Of a stretch of DNA of 64,000 nt, positions 34,513 to 43,823 are shown piece after piece. A program made the position numbers and the translations under genes. The notes under the pieces are model-generated. The model made no database searches. It had not been told where the DNA came from and worked only from the letters and a program-made list of their open reading frames with translations. The number at the start of each line of letters is the position of its first letter. The stretch's first letter is position 1. The DNA comes from Smithella sp. (lineage in GTDB: Bacteria; Desulfobacterota; Syntrophia; Syntrophales; Smithellaceae), in contig JAAZHX010000266.1 in NCBI GenBank assembly GCA_012510495.1, positions 27,657 through 91,656 of the forward strand, written 5' to 3'.

Positions 34513-35802
34513 ATGTCAAATGCAGTCATTGTCAGCGGTGTGCGCACAGCGGTTGGAGCCTTCGGCGGCTCTCTGAAAAACGTTCCCGCCAAAGATTTGG
34601 GAGCGCTGGTGATTCGTGAATCGTTAATCAAAGCCGGTTTCAAGCCGGCTTTGCCGGCTCATGCCAAAGAAGACGCGCCGGATACGGCCAAAAACGAGGG
34701 CCTTTGCCCGGTCGAACAGCAGTATTCCAGGTGGGACGCAAATCTCCGGGAAATCGCCGTGGACGAAGTGATCATGGGCAATGTCATCGGCGCGGGCCAG
34801 GGGCAGAACGTCGGACGCCAGGCCATGATCCGCGCCGGCCTTCCCAAGGAAACGACCGCCATCACCGTCAACAAGGTATGCGCCTCCGGCATGAAAGCCA
34901 TTGCGCTCGCCGCCGCCAGCATCAAGGCCGGCGACAACGAAGTGGTGATTGCGGGCGGCATGGAAAACATGAGCGACGTACCCATCGGTCTGCCCAAGGC
35001 CCGCTGGGGGCACCGCATGGACATGCCGTTCGGCAAAACCGTCGATCTGATGGTGTTTGACGCCCTTTATGAGATCTTCTACGGCTATCACATGGGCGTC
35101 ACCGCGGAAAACATCGCCGCCCGCTACAACATTTCCCGCGAGGAGCAGGACAAATTGAGCCTGGAAAGCCATACCCGCGCGCGTAATGCGATCAAAGGCG
35201 GCCTTTTGAAGGATGAAATTGTTCCCGTGACGATTCCCCAGAAGAAGGGCAACCCCATCGTATTCGATACCGATGAGCGTCCTATGGAAACCAGCATGGA
35301 GAAGCTGGCCAAGCTGGGCACGGCCTTCAAGAAAGACGGTACGGTGACGGCCGGCAACGCCTCCGGCATCAACGACGCCGCGGTTGCGCTGCTGATCATG
35401 AGCGAGGACAAAGCCAAAGCGCTGGGGTTGAAACCCCTGGCCCGCATCAAGGGCTACGCGTCGGGCGGCGTCGATCCGGCCTACATGGGACTGGGGCCGG
35501 TTCCGGCCGTGCGCAAACTGCTGCGCATCACCGGCACGTCGGTCAAGGATTACGGCTTGTTTGAACTCAACGAAGCGTTTGCCTCCCAGGCCATTTCCTG
35601 CCTGCGCGAGCTGGACATTCCCTGGGACATCACCAACGTCAACGGTTCGGCCATTTCCATCGGCCATCCGGTCGGCTGCTCGGGAGCGCGCATCGTGCTG
35701 GCGCTGGCCAATGAAATGAAGCGCCGCAACGTGGGGCTGGGGCTGGCTTCCCTGTGCATCGGCGGCGGACAGGGCATGGCGATTGCAATCGAAGCAGTTT
35801 AA
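34513..35802 (+). CDS. Thiolase (acetyl-CoA C-acyltransferase) with an N-terminal insertion
   Basis: 429 residues against about 393 in usual biosynthetic and degradative thiolases. The catalytic residues are all present: Cys123 in VNKVCASGMKA, NEAFA, and GHPVGCSGAR. The extra length is a block of about 35 residues near 43-81 (ALPAHAKEDAPDTAKNEGLC region) between the first helix and the VDEVIMGN strand. It condenses or cleaves acetoacetyl-CoA-type substrates. AGGGAGG precedes the start at 34513. It belongs to an acyl-CoA gene series with the CoA-transferase genes on either side. Confidence 0.93.
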   Translation: MSNAVIVSGVRTAVGAFGGSLKNVPAKDLGALVIRESLIKAGFKPALPAHAKEDAPDTAKNEGLCPVEQQYSRWDANLREIAVDEVIMGNVIGAGQGQNVGRQAMIRAGLPKETTAITVNKVCASGMKAIALAAASIKAGDNEVVIAGGMENMSDVPIGLPKARWGHRMDMPFGKTVDLMVFDALYEIFYGYHMGVTAENIAARYNISREEQDKLSLESHTRARNAIKGGLLKDEIVPVTIPQKKGNPIVFDTDERPMETSMEKLAKLGTAFKKDGTVTAGNASGINDAAVALLIMSEDKAKALGLKPLARIKGYASGGVDPAYMGLGPVPAVRKLLRITGTSVKDYGLFELNEAFASQAISCLRELDIPWDITNVNGSAISIGHPVGCSGARIVLALANEMKRRNVGLGLASLCIGGGQGMAIAIEAV

Positions 35803-35864
35803 CAAATATTTTATATCGTAGGGAACGGCTCCAAACTGTTCCCTATATTTTTATGGAGTTGTTC

Positions 35865-36161
35865 ATGCCTCATCAAACCGTCAACGGCATCAATATCTAT
35901 TACGAAGAACAGGGAACGGGTGAGCCGCTGCTGCTTCTCAACGGCCTGGCTTTCCCGATGGACTTGTGGTTTGCGCAGATCGAGGCGTTGTCCAAAGAAT
36001 TCCGTGTAATTGCGCCGGACAACCGGGGCATCGGCCGAAGCGACAAGCCGGACGATGTGTATTCCATGGAGTTGATGGCCTCTGATACCGTGGGGCTGCT
36101 CCGGCTGGAAAAACCGGACCGGCTTTCAAAAGATATAAGAGAATTTTTAAAAGGGAATTAG
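35865..36161 (+). pseudogene. Alpha/beta hydrolase with internal deletion
   Basis: 98 residues. The first 80 read as the N-terminal part of an alpha/beta hydrolase (GINIYYEEQGTGEPLLLLNG, then RVIAPDNRGIGRSDKP). Then the reading jumps to the tail-like DRLSKDIREFLKGN. The nucleophile elbow (GxSxG), acid and His of the catalytic triad are missing. About 180 residues have therefore been lost in frame, and it is almost certainly inactive. It sits in the acyl-CoA cluster between thiolase and CoA-transferase. Confidence 0.7.
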
Positions 36162-36237
36162 ACCTTCAGTCTTTTTCTGTATCCTTGCCGGCCGGAAGGA
36201 TGTTGGGGTCACAGCAACCCATAAAACATGAGTGTCA

Positions 36238-37548
36238 ATGAGAGTAAATTCCATTCAAACCGTCACGCCTGACGAAGCCGTCCGGGCCGTTCGCTCCGGC
36301 GATCACGTCCATATCAGCGCGACGTCCAACACTCCCGTGTGCCTGGTTGCGGCGCTGTGCCGGCGCGGCCGCTCGGGCGAACTTCACAATATCCGCATTC
36401 ATCATCTGCACACGGAAGGTCCCGCGCCTTACGCCGATCCGTCGTTTGAAGGCGTTTTTCAGCTCGAATCCTTTTTTGTCGGCCCCAATGTCCGTTCCTG
36501 GACGCAGCAGGGATACGCCGATTACATTCCCGTGTTTCTGGGGGAAACCCAGCGTCTCTATCGCGAAGGATACCTTCCGTGCGACGTGGCCCTGATTCAG
36601 GTGAGTCCGCCCGACGAACAGGGGCAAGTCTCCCTGGGGACGTCGGTGGACGCGTCCGTGGCCGCCGTCGAAAAGGCCGGGATCGTGATCGCCGTGATCA
36701 ATCCGCATGTGCCCTACACCTACGGCGACGGCCTCATTCCAACCGATCGCATCCATTTTTTTGTGGAAGACGACACGCCGCTGGAAACGGTTCTCTTCGC
36801 ATTGCCCAATGCTGTCGAGGCGGCCATCGGCAAACACTGCGCATCGCTCATCGAAGACGGAGCGACGCTGCAGATGGGCATCGGCGCGATTCCCAACGCA
36901 GTGCTCGCGCAGCTTTCCGGGCATAAAAATCTGGGAATCCACACGGAGATGTTTGCCGACGGCGTGATCGATCTGGTCGAGAATGGCGTCATCAACGGAG
37001 AAAACAAGGCCATTGACCGGGGCAAAATGGTGGCGACGTTTCTTTTGGGGTCCAAAAGATTATACGACTACACGCACCGCAACGACCGGGTACTGATGAA
37101 AGACGTCGGCTACACCAACGATCCGTTTGTCATCGCAAAAAACCCGAAGGTCACCGCCATCAACTCCGCGCTGCAGGTCGATCTGACCGGCCAGATCAGC
37201 GCCGACTCGCTGGGGACAAAATGCTACTCCGGCGTCGGAGGACAGGTTGATTTCTTTTACGGTGCATCGCGTTCGGCGGGCGGAAAACCAATCCTGGCCA
37301 TGCCGTCGGTGACGGAAAAAGGCATCAGTAAAATCGCCCCCATTCTGCTTCCCGGCGCGGGCGTGGTGGCGACACGCGCCCACGCGCACTGGCTGGTGAC
37401 GGAATTCGGAGCGGTGAATCTGTACGGTCGTTCCCTGCAGGAGCGGGCGCGGCTGATCGTCGGCATTGCCCACCCGGACCACCGGGAAACCCTCGACCGT
37501 GCCGCGTTCGAACGATTCGGTCCGCATTATCATTTTGTGCGCGCATGA
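36238..37548 (+). CDS. Acetyl-CoA hydrolase/transferase family protein (4-hydroxybutyrate CoA-transferase-like)
   Basis: 436 residues, the usual length of this family. The probable catalytic Glu in GIHTEMFADG, the GGQVDFFYGASRS loop and a DHRETL end are present. Such enzymes move CoA between acyl-CoA and acetate or related acids. A shorter GTG start 6 bases upstream is possible; no clear ribosome site is visible. It closes the acyl-CoA gene series before the HD-GYP sensor gene. Confidence 0.9.
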   Translation: MRVNSIQTVTPDEAVRAVRSGDHVHISATSNTPVCLVAALCRRGRSGELHNIRIHHLHTEGPAPYADPSFEGVFQLESFFVGPNVRSWTQQGYADYIPVFLGETQRLYREGYLPCDVALIQVSPPDEQGQVSLGTSVDASVAAVEKAGIVIAVINPHVPYTYGDGLIPTDRIHFFVEDDTPLETVLFALPNAVEAAIGKHCASLIEDGATLQMGIGAIPNAVLAQLSGHKNLGIHTEMFADGVIDLVENGVINGENKAIDRGKMVATFLLGSKRLYDYTHRNDRVLMKDVGYTNDPFVIAKNPKVTAINSALQVDLTGQISADSLGTKCYSGVGGQVDFFYGASRSAGGKPILAMPSVTEKGISKIAPILLPGAGVVATRAHAHWLVTEFGAVNLYGRSLQERARLIVGIAHPDHRETLDRAAFERFGPHYHFVRA

Positions 37549-37737
37549 CGGACCGGACCTGATCCGCACGAAATCCGCGCAAGATCCGTCGGCACAAAGT
37601 CTTGTTCAATTTTCTATTTTCTGCTACACGGCATACATGAATAAATACAATATCCCTCAGAAGATATCCCCGCGTGGCTGCGGTTCAAAAACTTTTTTCA
37701 TCCATCAACGAGTTTCAGCAGCTGGGAGAATAATCGC

Positions 37738-39576
37738 ATGAAGGATCACGCCAAGACCAAACAGGCCCTGATTGGTGAACTGACTTCCCTGCGCGAACGG
37801 ATCGTGAATCTGGAGCGCTCCGCATCGGAGCAAAAACGGGTGGAGGAGGAACTGAGGGAAAGCGCGGAGAAATACCGGCTGCTTTTCGAGTATTCCCCTC
37901 TGGGTAATTTCTACTTTGACGAAAAGGGCGTCGTCGTTGCGTGCAATGGACACTTCGTCGGCCTTATCGGGTCTTCCAGAAAAGCGCTGATCGGCCTGGA
38001 ATTGTTCAAACTGCCGGATCAAAAGGTTGTTGAAGCGGTTCGGCAGGTGCTGGACGGCAAAACCGCCTTTTATGAGGACGTGTATCGTTCCGTCACCGCG
38101 GACAAAGCCACGCCGGTAAGGGCTGTTTTTACGCCGATCCATCTGGAGGGTAAGGGCGTTATCGGCGGTGTGGGGATTATTGAAGATATCACCGAACGAA
38201 GGCGCTCGGAGGAGGCGCTGCGCGAGAGCGAAGAACAGTATCGGACACTGGTCGAAAATGCCGACGAAGCGATCCTCGTGATCCAGGACGGCAGGATTAA
38301 ATTTGTCAATACCCGGGCGGTCGTGGCCTTTGGATATTCAGTGCAGAAATTTATGTCCATCCCTGTTTTTGAACTGGTGCATCCGGAGGACAGGGAAATG
38401 GTGATCCGGCGGTATCTTGAGAAAATCAACGGCGATGCCGCTCCCACCCGACATACCTACCGGGTGCTCCACAAGGAAGGCCCGGTCATGTGGATCGAAA
38501 TCAGCTCCATTCTGATCCAGTGGGAAGGCCGGCCCGCGACGTTGAATCTCATCACGGATATCACCGACCGCAAAAAGGCGGAGGATGCCCTGCGGGAAAG
38601 AGAAGAGAAGTACCGGACCATTCTGGAAAGCATCGAAGACGGTTATTTCGAGCAGGATCTCGCCGGTAACTTCATTTTCATAAACGATTCCATGTCTCGA
38701 ATCTACGGGTATTCAAAAGAAGAATTAATCGGCTTGAACTATAAGCAGTATACCGATCTGGAAGGCGGCAGAAAATGCTTTCATATCTTCTTGAATATTT
38801 ACAAAACAGGGAAGCCCGGAAAAATCGTGGATTTTGACATTATCCGGAAAGACGGAACCAGAAGGCATATTGAATCATCCGTGTCTCTCATCCGGGATCC
38901 CGCGGGGAATTCAACCGCATTTCGGGGCATTGTCCGGGACGTCACGGAACGCCGGCAAGCGGAGGAGGCCCTGAATAAGAGCTTTGCCAGGCTGCGCGAC
39001 GCGCTGAGCGCCACCGTTGGGGCAGCCGCCATGATGGTGGAAACCAGAGATCCTTACACGGCGGGCCATCAGCGCCGGGTGGCCGACCTGGGCCGGGCCA
39101 TTGCCCTGGAGATGCAACTGACCGACGAGCAGATCGAAGGCATTCATATGGCGGGTATGGTCCATGATCTGGGTAAAATCTCCGTTCCCTCCGAGATCCT
39201 CAGCAAGCCTACCAGGCTCACCGACCTGGAGTACCGGCTTATCAAAACCCACCCGCAGGCCGGTTATGATATTCTTAAAGACATTGCGTTTTCATGGCCC
39301 ATTGCCAGAATCGTTCTGGAACACCACGAGCGGATGAACGGATCGGGATATCCGCATGGTCTGAAGAGGGATCAAGCGCTCCTGGAGTCCCGGATCCTGT
39401 CTGTTGCGGACGTCGTGGAAGCGATGGCCTCCCATCGTCCCTATCGAGCCGGACTTGGCATGGAGGCCGCTTTGGCCGAGATTGAAGCGAATCGGGAGAT
39501 TCTCTATGACCCGCTTGCTGTGGATGCCTGTCTGAAATTGTTTCGCGAAAAAGGCTATCACTTTTCCGAATCCTGA
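37738..39576 (+). CDS. PAS-sensor HD-GYP phosphodiesterase
   Basis: 612 residues. An N-terminal coiled coil (about 12-45) is followed by three PAS domains (about 46-165, 166-285, 290-410), each ending in the DITxRRxxEEAL connector, and a C-terminal HD-GYP domain. The HD pair is His476-Asp477 in VHDLGKI, and the GYP motif is at 537-539 in HHERMNGSGYP. HD-GYP enzymes degrade cyclic di-GMP. No membrane span or receiver is seen, so it senses a cytoplasmic signal. Confidence 0.92.
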   Translation: MKDHAKTKQALIGELTSLRERIVNLERSASEQKRVEEELRESAEKYRLLFEYSPLGNFYFDEKGVVVACNGHFVGLIGSSRKALIGLELFKLPDQKVVEAVRQVLDGKTAFYEDVYRSVTADKATPVRAVFTPIHLEGKGVIGGVGIIEDITERRRSEEALRESEEQYRTLVENADEAILVIQDGRIKFVNTRAVVAFGYSVQKFMSIPVFELVHPEDREMVIRRYLEKINGDAAPTRHTYRVLHKEGPVMWIEISSILIQWEGRPATLNLITDITDRKKAEDALREREEKYRTILESIEDGYFEQDLAGNFIFINDSMSRIYGYSKEELIGLNYKQYTDLEGGRKCFHIFLNIYKTGKPGKIVDFDIIRKDGTRRHIESSVSLIRDPAGNSTAFRGIVRDVTERRQAEEALNKSFARLRDALSATVGAAAMMVETRDPYTAGHQRRVADLGRAIALEMQLTDEQIEGIHMAGMVHDLGKISVPSEILSKPTRLTDLEYRLIKTHPQAGYDILKDIAFSWPIARIVLEHHERMNGSGYPHGLKRDQALLESRILSVADVVEAMASHRPYRAGLGMEAALAEIEANREILYDPLAVDACLKLFREKGYHFSES

Positions 39577-39582
39577 AAACAG

Positions 39583-39762
39583 ATGTTTTCGAACCCGGGA
39601 GGTCCCGGCAATGCCGCGTCCGGTTTTTCCGTCACAGCCGAAAAGCGGAGCGCCAAGCTGAAATTTACGGTGAATGAGATCGTGTCGGTCAGCGAAGCAG
39701 CCGCGAAACTGGGCCGCACGATTTACGGCAGAAACCTGGAGAGAGTCAGGGGTAATCGCTAA
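39583..39762 (+). CDS. Possible small protein of 59 residues
   Basis: A short reading just behind the HD-GYP gene (6-base gap), rich in charged residues with a predicted helix EAAAKLGRTIYGRNLERVR near the end. There is no strong ribosome site and I recognise no family. It may be chance. Confidence 0.2.
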   Translation: MFSNPGGPGNAASGFSVTAEKRSAKLKFTVNEIVSVSEAAAKLGRTIYGRNLERVRGNR

Positions 39763-39802
39763 ATTAAAACCGCCCGTCCCGTCAAGACTCCTGAAGCCGC
39801 GC

Positions 39803-42028
39803 TTACGCGCATTCGCTGTAGCCGCAGAGGCGGCAGACGGCGCAGCCGCCCTCGTGCTCGATGATGCCGCCGCAATCCGGACAGGCTCCTTTGAGGAAAA
39901 CGCGCTTCACGTGCTGCATCTTGCCGCCGTTTGCCGCCACATGCGCCTGAATCGCTTTGGCCACCGCGTCGGCGCAGGACAGGACCTTGTTTTCACCGAA
40001 GCCGGACGGGGAATGGCAGGAAATGCCCTGCAACTGTTTGACGACCTGACGCGCCTGAAGTCCGCTGCGCCAGGCCAGCGAAACCATGCGTCCGATCGCT
40101 TCGCTCTGGGAGGCGGCGCATCCGCCTGCTTTGCCCATTGTCGTAAAGAGTTCGAAAAGACCCGTGTCGTCCTCATTCACCGTGACGTACAGCGGTCCGC
40201 ATCCCGTCTGCATCTGATAGGTCCAGCCTTTGAGAACTCTGGGCCGTTCGCGTTTGGTCGCGAGTCTGTCCGGGGCGACGCCCGCTTCGGCTTCTTCTTT
40301 TTTCCCGACGCTCAGCACCTGATGATCCCTTGAGCCGTCCCGGTAAATGGTGACGCCCTTGCAGTCGAGTTTATAGGCCAGCTCATAGACGCGGGTCACA
40401 TCCTGAATCGAGGCGCTTTTGGTGAAGTTGACGGTTTTGCTGACGGCGTTGTCCGTAAACTTCTGAAAAGCGGCCTGCATTCGAATGTGCGCCTCCGGCG
40501 TAATGTCATGCGCGGTGACAAACACATTGCGGATCTCTTCCGGAATTTCCATTATGCCGTGAAGGGTGCCGTATTCGGCGATCCGCTGCATAAGCTCCGG
40601 CGAATAAAATCCCTTTTCTCTGGCCATGGCTTCAAAGAGGGGATGGACTTCCAGCAGAATGTCATTGTCCATCACCTGCCGGACATAGGACACGGCAAAG
40701 AGCGGTTCCACGCCGGAAGAGGCATTGGCGATAATGGAAATCGTGCCGGTGGGAGCAATAGTGGTCACGGTGGCGTTGCGCAGGGGCGGCTCGCCCTTTT
40801 TGTCGTAAAGGGACCCTTTGAAATTCGGAAAGGCGCCCCGGCTTTTGGCCAGCGCACGGGACGCGGCACGCGCCTGTTCATTGATGAACTCCATGACTTT
40901 GTGGGCCAGGTCAATCGCCTCCTCAGTGTTGTAGGGAACGCCGAGCGCGATCAGCATGTCCGCCCAGCCCATGACGCCCAGTCCTATTTTGCGGTTGCCC
41001 ATGGTCATTTCGTGGATTTTCGGCAGGGGATAGTTGTTGACTTCCACGACGTTGTCCAGGAAATGAACGGCCAGGTGAGCCACCCGGCCCAGTCGTTTCC
41101 AGTTGATCTTGCCGTTTAGAACCATTTTGCCCAGGTTGATGGAGCCCAGGTTGCACGATTCGTAGGGCAGCAGGGGCTGCTCTCCGCAGGGGTTTGTGGA
41201 TTCGATTTGCCCGATATGGGGTGTCGGATTGTCCCTGTTGAGCCGGTCGAGGAAAACGATGCCCGGCTCCCCGTTTTCCCAGGCCTGCGTGACAATCCGG
41301 TTGAAAACCTTGCGGGCGTTGAGGGTTCCGGAAACCTGATTGTCGCGGGGATTGACCAGATCGTAGTTTTCGTCTTTTTCCACCGCTTTCATGAAGGCTT
41401 CGGTCAGCCCCACGGAAATGTTGAAATTGTTGAGCTGCTTTTTATCGGCCTTGCACATGATGAAGTCCATGATATCCGGATGATCGACGCGCAGGATGCC
41501 CATGTTGGCGCCGCGCCGCGTTCCGCCCTGCTTGATCGTTTCCGTTGCCACGTCGAAAACGCGCATGAAGGAGATCGGCCCGCTGGAAATACCGGTGGTG
41601 GTCAAAACAACGTCATTGGCCGGACGCAGGCGCGAGAAGGAAAACCCGGTTCCGCCGCCGGACTTGTGAATCAGCGCGGTGAACTTTACGGCGTCAAAAA
41701 TCTCTTCCATGGAATCGCCCACCGGCAGGACAAAACAGGCGGACAACTGTCCCAGTTCGCGCCCGGCATTCATGAGCGTCGGGGAATTGGGCAGAAATTC
41801 CAGCTGGGTCATCATCCGGTAAAATTCTTCCGCGATCGCGGTCGTATCCTCTTTTTCATCAAACTTCCTGTCCGCGGCGGCGATGGTATCCGCCACGCGC
41901 CGAAACATTTGAACCGGCGCTTCCAGCACCTTTCCCTCTTTGTCGCGCCTCAGATAGCGCCGTTCCAGAACCGTAATGGCGTTTTTTGTCAATTCCGGGA
42001 CGATCGGAGCGTAGGTCTTCTTCTCCAT
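39803..42028 (-). CDS. nrdJ: Vitamin B12-dependent ribonucleotide reductase (class II)
   Basis: 741 residues, the size of a class II enzyme. The catalytic region carries NPCGEQPLLPYESCNLGSINL with the key Cys, Asn and Glu, PTGTISIIANASSGVEP, and SGGGTGFSFSRLRP with the first redox-active Cys region. The C-terminus has a Cys-rich zinc-ribbon-like tail (CPDCGG and CAVCRLCGYSEC). It makes deoxyribonucleotides with adenosylcobalamin as radical source. Two NrdR boxes lie upstream, so the gene is probably repressed by NrdR. A C-terminal TSCBD-like part supports the vitamin-dependent type. Confidence 0.96.
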   Translation of the reverse strand: MEKKTYAPIVPELTKNAITVLERRYLRRDKEGKVLEAPVQMFRRVADTIAAADRKFDEKEDTTAIAEEFYRMMTQLEFLPNSPTLMNAGRELGQLSACFVLPVGDSMEEIFDAVKFTALIHKSGGGTGFSFSRLRPANDVVLTTTGISSGPISFMRVFDVATETIKQGGTRRGANMGILRVDHPDIMDFIMCKADKKQLNNFNISVGLTEAFMKAVEKDENYDLVNPRDNQVSGTLNARKVFNRIVTQAWENGEPGIVFLDRLNRDNPTPHIGQIESTNPCGEQPLLPYESCNLGSINLGKMVLNGKINWKRLGRVAHLAVHFLDNVVEVNNYPLPKIHEMTMGNRKIGLGVMGWADMLIALGVPYNTEEAIDLAHKVMEFINEQARAASRALAKSRGAFPNFKGSLYDKKGEPPLRNATVTTIAPTGTISIIANASSGVEPLFAVSYVRQVMDNDILLEVHPLFEAMAREKGFYSPELMQRIAEYGTLHGIMEIPEEIRNVFVTAHDITPEAHIRMQAAFQKFTDNAVSKTVNFTKSASIQDVTRVYELAYKLDCKGVTIYRDGSRDHQVLSVGKKEEAEAGVAPDRLATKRERPRVLKGWTYQMQTGCGPLYVTVNEDDTGLFELFTTMGKAGGCAASQSEAIGRMVSLAWRSGLQARQVVKQLQGISCHSPSGFGENKVLSCADAVAKAIQAHVAANGGKMQHVKRVFLKGACPDCGGIIEHEGGCAVCRLCGYSECA

Positions 42029-42081
42029 GAAAATAAACTCCTTTGTGTATGAAAATAAGACGGTTAATTAACAATTAAAAA

Positions 42082-42128
42082 ACACTACATATTGTATGAT
42101 AGCTTCCATTAACCACAACATCTAGACA
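42082..42128. promoter_or_regulatory. Tandem NrdR boxes upstream of nrdJ
   Basis: Box 1 at 42082-42097 (ACACTACATATTGTAT) and box 2 at 42113-42128 (CCACAACATCTAGACA) match the NrdR consensus ACACwATATcTwGTGT at 13 and about 11 positions. Their centres are exactly 31 bases apart, three helical turns, as is usual for NrdR pairs. This predicts repression of nrdJ by NrdR-(d)ATP. Confidence 0.7.
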
Positions 42129-42149
42129 TTGTCAATAGAGAGGGAAAAA

Positions 42150-43694
42150 TTATTTTGAATTTTTCAGAAAGGCAAAAAAAGGCGCATGGTTAGACGTGAA
42201 AAATTCCGGCGTGCGCCTGATGAGAGGCGCGACCGCCGGATGTTTTTTGAATTTTTTTTCAACAAAGCCGCGGACCTCCCCGCGCTGCCACCCGCCGGGA
42301 TGATGAAAACTCCTGTATAGGGACAAATCGGCTTCATAAAATTCCTGCGTGGATAAATTTCCCGCATCCGTGCTGTTGGCCGGCAAGTTGAAGATGGCCA
42401 GATTCAGAAAACCGATGTCTTCGGAGTGCATGGCGACAAAATCCAGCGTTTGACAGGCGTCTGCCTCCGTTTCCGGCGGCGTGCCGAACAGGAAATAACC
42501 GTAAACGGCAATCCCTGCGCGACTGAGCGCCCGGAGCGCAGCCGAGGCTTCGGCAAGATCGATGCCTTTGGAGAGAGCATCCAGAACTGTCTGGCTCCCG
42601 GATTCCAGGCCGAGCTTCAGCATTACGCAGCCGCTTTTTTTCAGCGCCCGGCAAAAATCATTGTCCGCCAGATGTCTCGTCACGCGGGCAAAACCGTACC
42701 AAGGCGAACCGGGCGGATTTTCGATCAGCGCCTGCATGAAGGCGGGAGAAATAGAGCTGTCCAGAAGGTGAATCAGGGACGCCTGCGTCTTTCGCGCAAG
42801 CGCTGCCAATTCCGCCGCGGCGCGCGGGACCGGCAGGGGCCGGTAGGGGGCGTCTTCTGCTTTCTCCGGGCAGAACGAACATTTTCGCCACCAGCAGCCC
42901 CCGGCCGCGCTGTAGGGCAGGATAAAACCGGGAGAAAAATATCGGTTTTTTTCCAGCAGGTCATAATCGGCCGAGGGGCCTTCCCGGCGAGGGTTGATGC
43001 CCAGCAGCTCCGCCAGTTTTTCCTCCCCCGCTCCTTCCACCACTCGGTCAACCAGACCGGAGAACAGATCCGTTCGCCCCAAAAGACGAACCCAGGAAGT
43101 TGCGAGCGATCCGCCCAGAATGATTTTCTGCCGCGGGTGAATTTTTTTGACAAAGCCGATCATGGCCATGGTGCAGAGCGCCTGGCTTAAGAAATTCATG
43201 GAGAAACCGATAAAGTCCGGAGATTCCTCAAGCGCCTGACGCAGGCGCCCGGAAAAGTAGGAGTAAAAGGGATTGGCCTGGGGCTGTTCGGCCGCCTGAA
43301 TCAAATCGACGCTTCTCACCGGGGAGCGTCGGCCGTCTTCGTAGTCGGAAAGAGACAGTTGAACGCCGAAAGGCTTCCCGGCCGTGCGCAGGACGCGGTG
43401 AATGTCCATCACGGCGCGGGAATACCGGCTCTTGTTTTTGAAAACGCCGGTGGTACCAAGCAGGTCCAGATTGGTCTTCAGGTTTTTTCGGGCGCGGATG
43501 TCCCACCGGCCGGAATCCTCGCTCTGTTGCGCGCCGCCGCGCAACAGATACAAAAGGCCTTCCACATTCGCGTCGATGACCCCGTGCCCGACGCCATTGG
43601 CCTTCAGACAGGCGGAAAGCCTCGCGATGCCTGCCGGCGGTTCTGAAGGCTTCACGACGGGAGGGTGAATAAGAATAATCTTCGTGGTTGTCAT
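42150..43694 (-). CDS. B12-binding-type radical SAM protein
   Basis: 514 residues. The N-terminal part (about 1-200) has the cobalamin-binding Rossmann look (IILIHPP, NVEGLLYLL). The radical SAM domain follows with AAGGCWWRKCSFC: the iron-sulfur cysteines are spaced Cx4Cx2C, a variant of the usual Cx3Cx2C. A LKLGLESGSQTVLDALSKG strand and a glycine-rich YGYFLFGTPPETE segment fit the SPASM-free B12 class. Many of these enzymes methylate or rearrange inactive carbons. The start at 43694 is uncertain: no ribosome site is seen, and an ATG at 43742 is possible. Confidence 0.8.
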   Translation of the reverse strand: MTTTKIILIHPPVVKPSEPPAGIARLSACLKANGVGHGVIDANVEGLLYLLRGGAQQSEDSGRWDIRARKNLKTNLDLLGTTGVFKNKSRYSRAVMDIHRVLRTAGKPFGVQLSLSDYEDGRRSPVRSVDLIQAAEQPQANPFYSYFSGRLRQALEESPDFIGFSMNFLSQALCTMAMIGFVKKIHPRQKIILGGSLATSWVRLLGRTDLFSGLVDRVVEGAGEEKLAELLGINPRREGPSADYDLLEKNRYFSPGFILPYSAAGGCWWRKCSFCPEKAEDAPYRPLPVPRAAAELAALARKTQASLIHLLDSSISPAFMQALIENPPGSPWYGFARVTRHLADNDFCRALKKSGCVMLKLGLESGSQTVLDALSKGIDLAEASAALRALSRAGIAVYGYFLFGTPPETEADACQTLDFVAMHSEDIGFLNLAIFNLPANSTDAGNLSTQEFYEADLSLYRSFHHPGGWQRGEVRGFVEKKFKKHPAVAPLIRRTPEFFTSNHAPFFAFLKNSK

Positions 43695-43823
43695 CGGTGA
43701 ATGTTTAGTATTGAATGCACGCTTGCGCAAGCAATATTCCATGCCTATATTTGAGTTGACAGGATCGGGGCTTTACGCAATAGTTCCGGCCGCTAAGAAA
43801 AATCATACATTGAAGAGTCTTTA

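Noticed and set aside
42029..42149. Cobalamin riboswitch in front of nrdJ
   Set aside because: The region is only 120 bases, AT-rich, without the B12-box; NrdR boxes explain it better.
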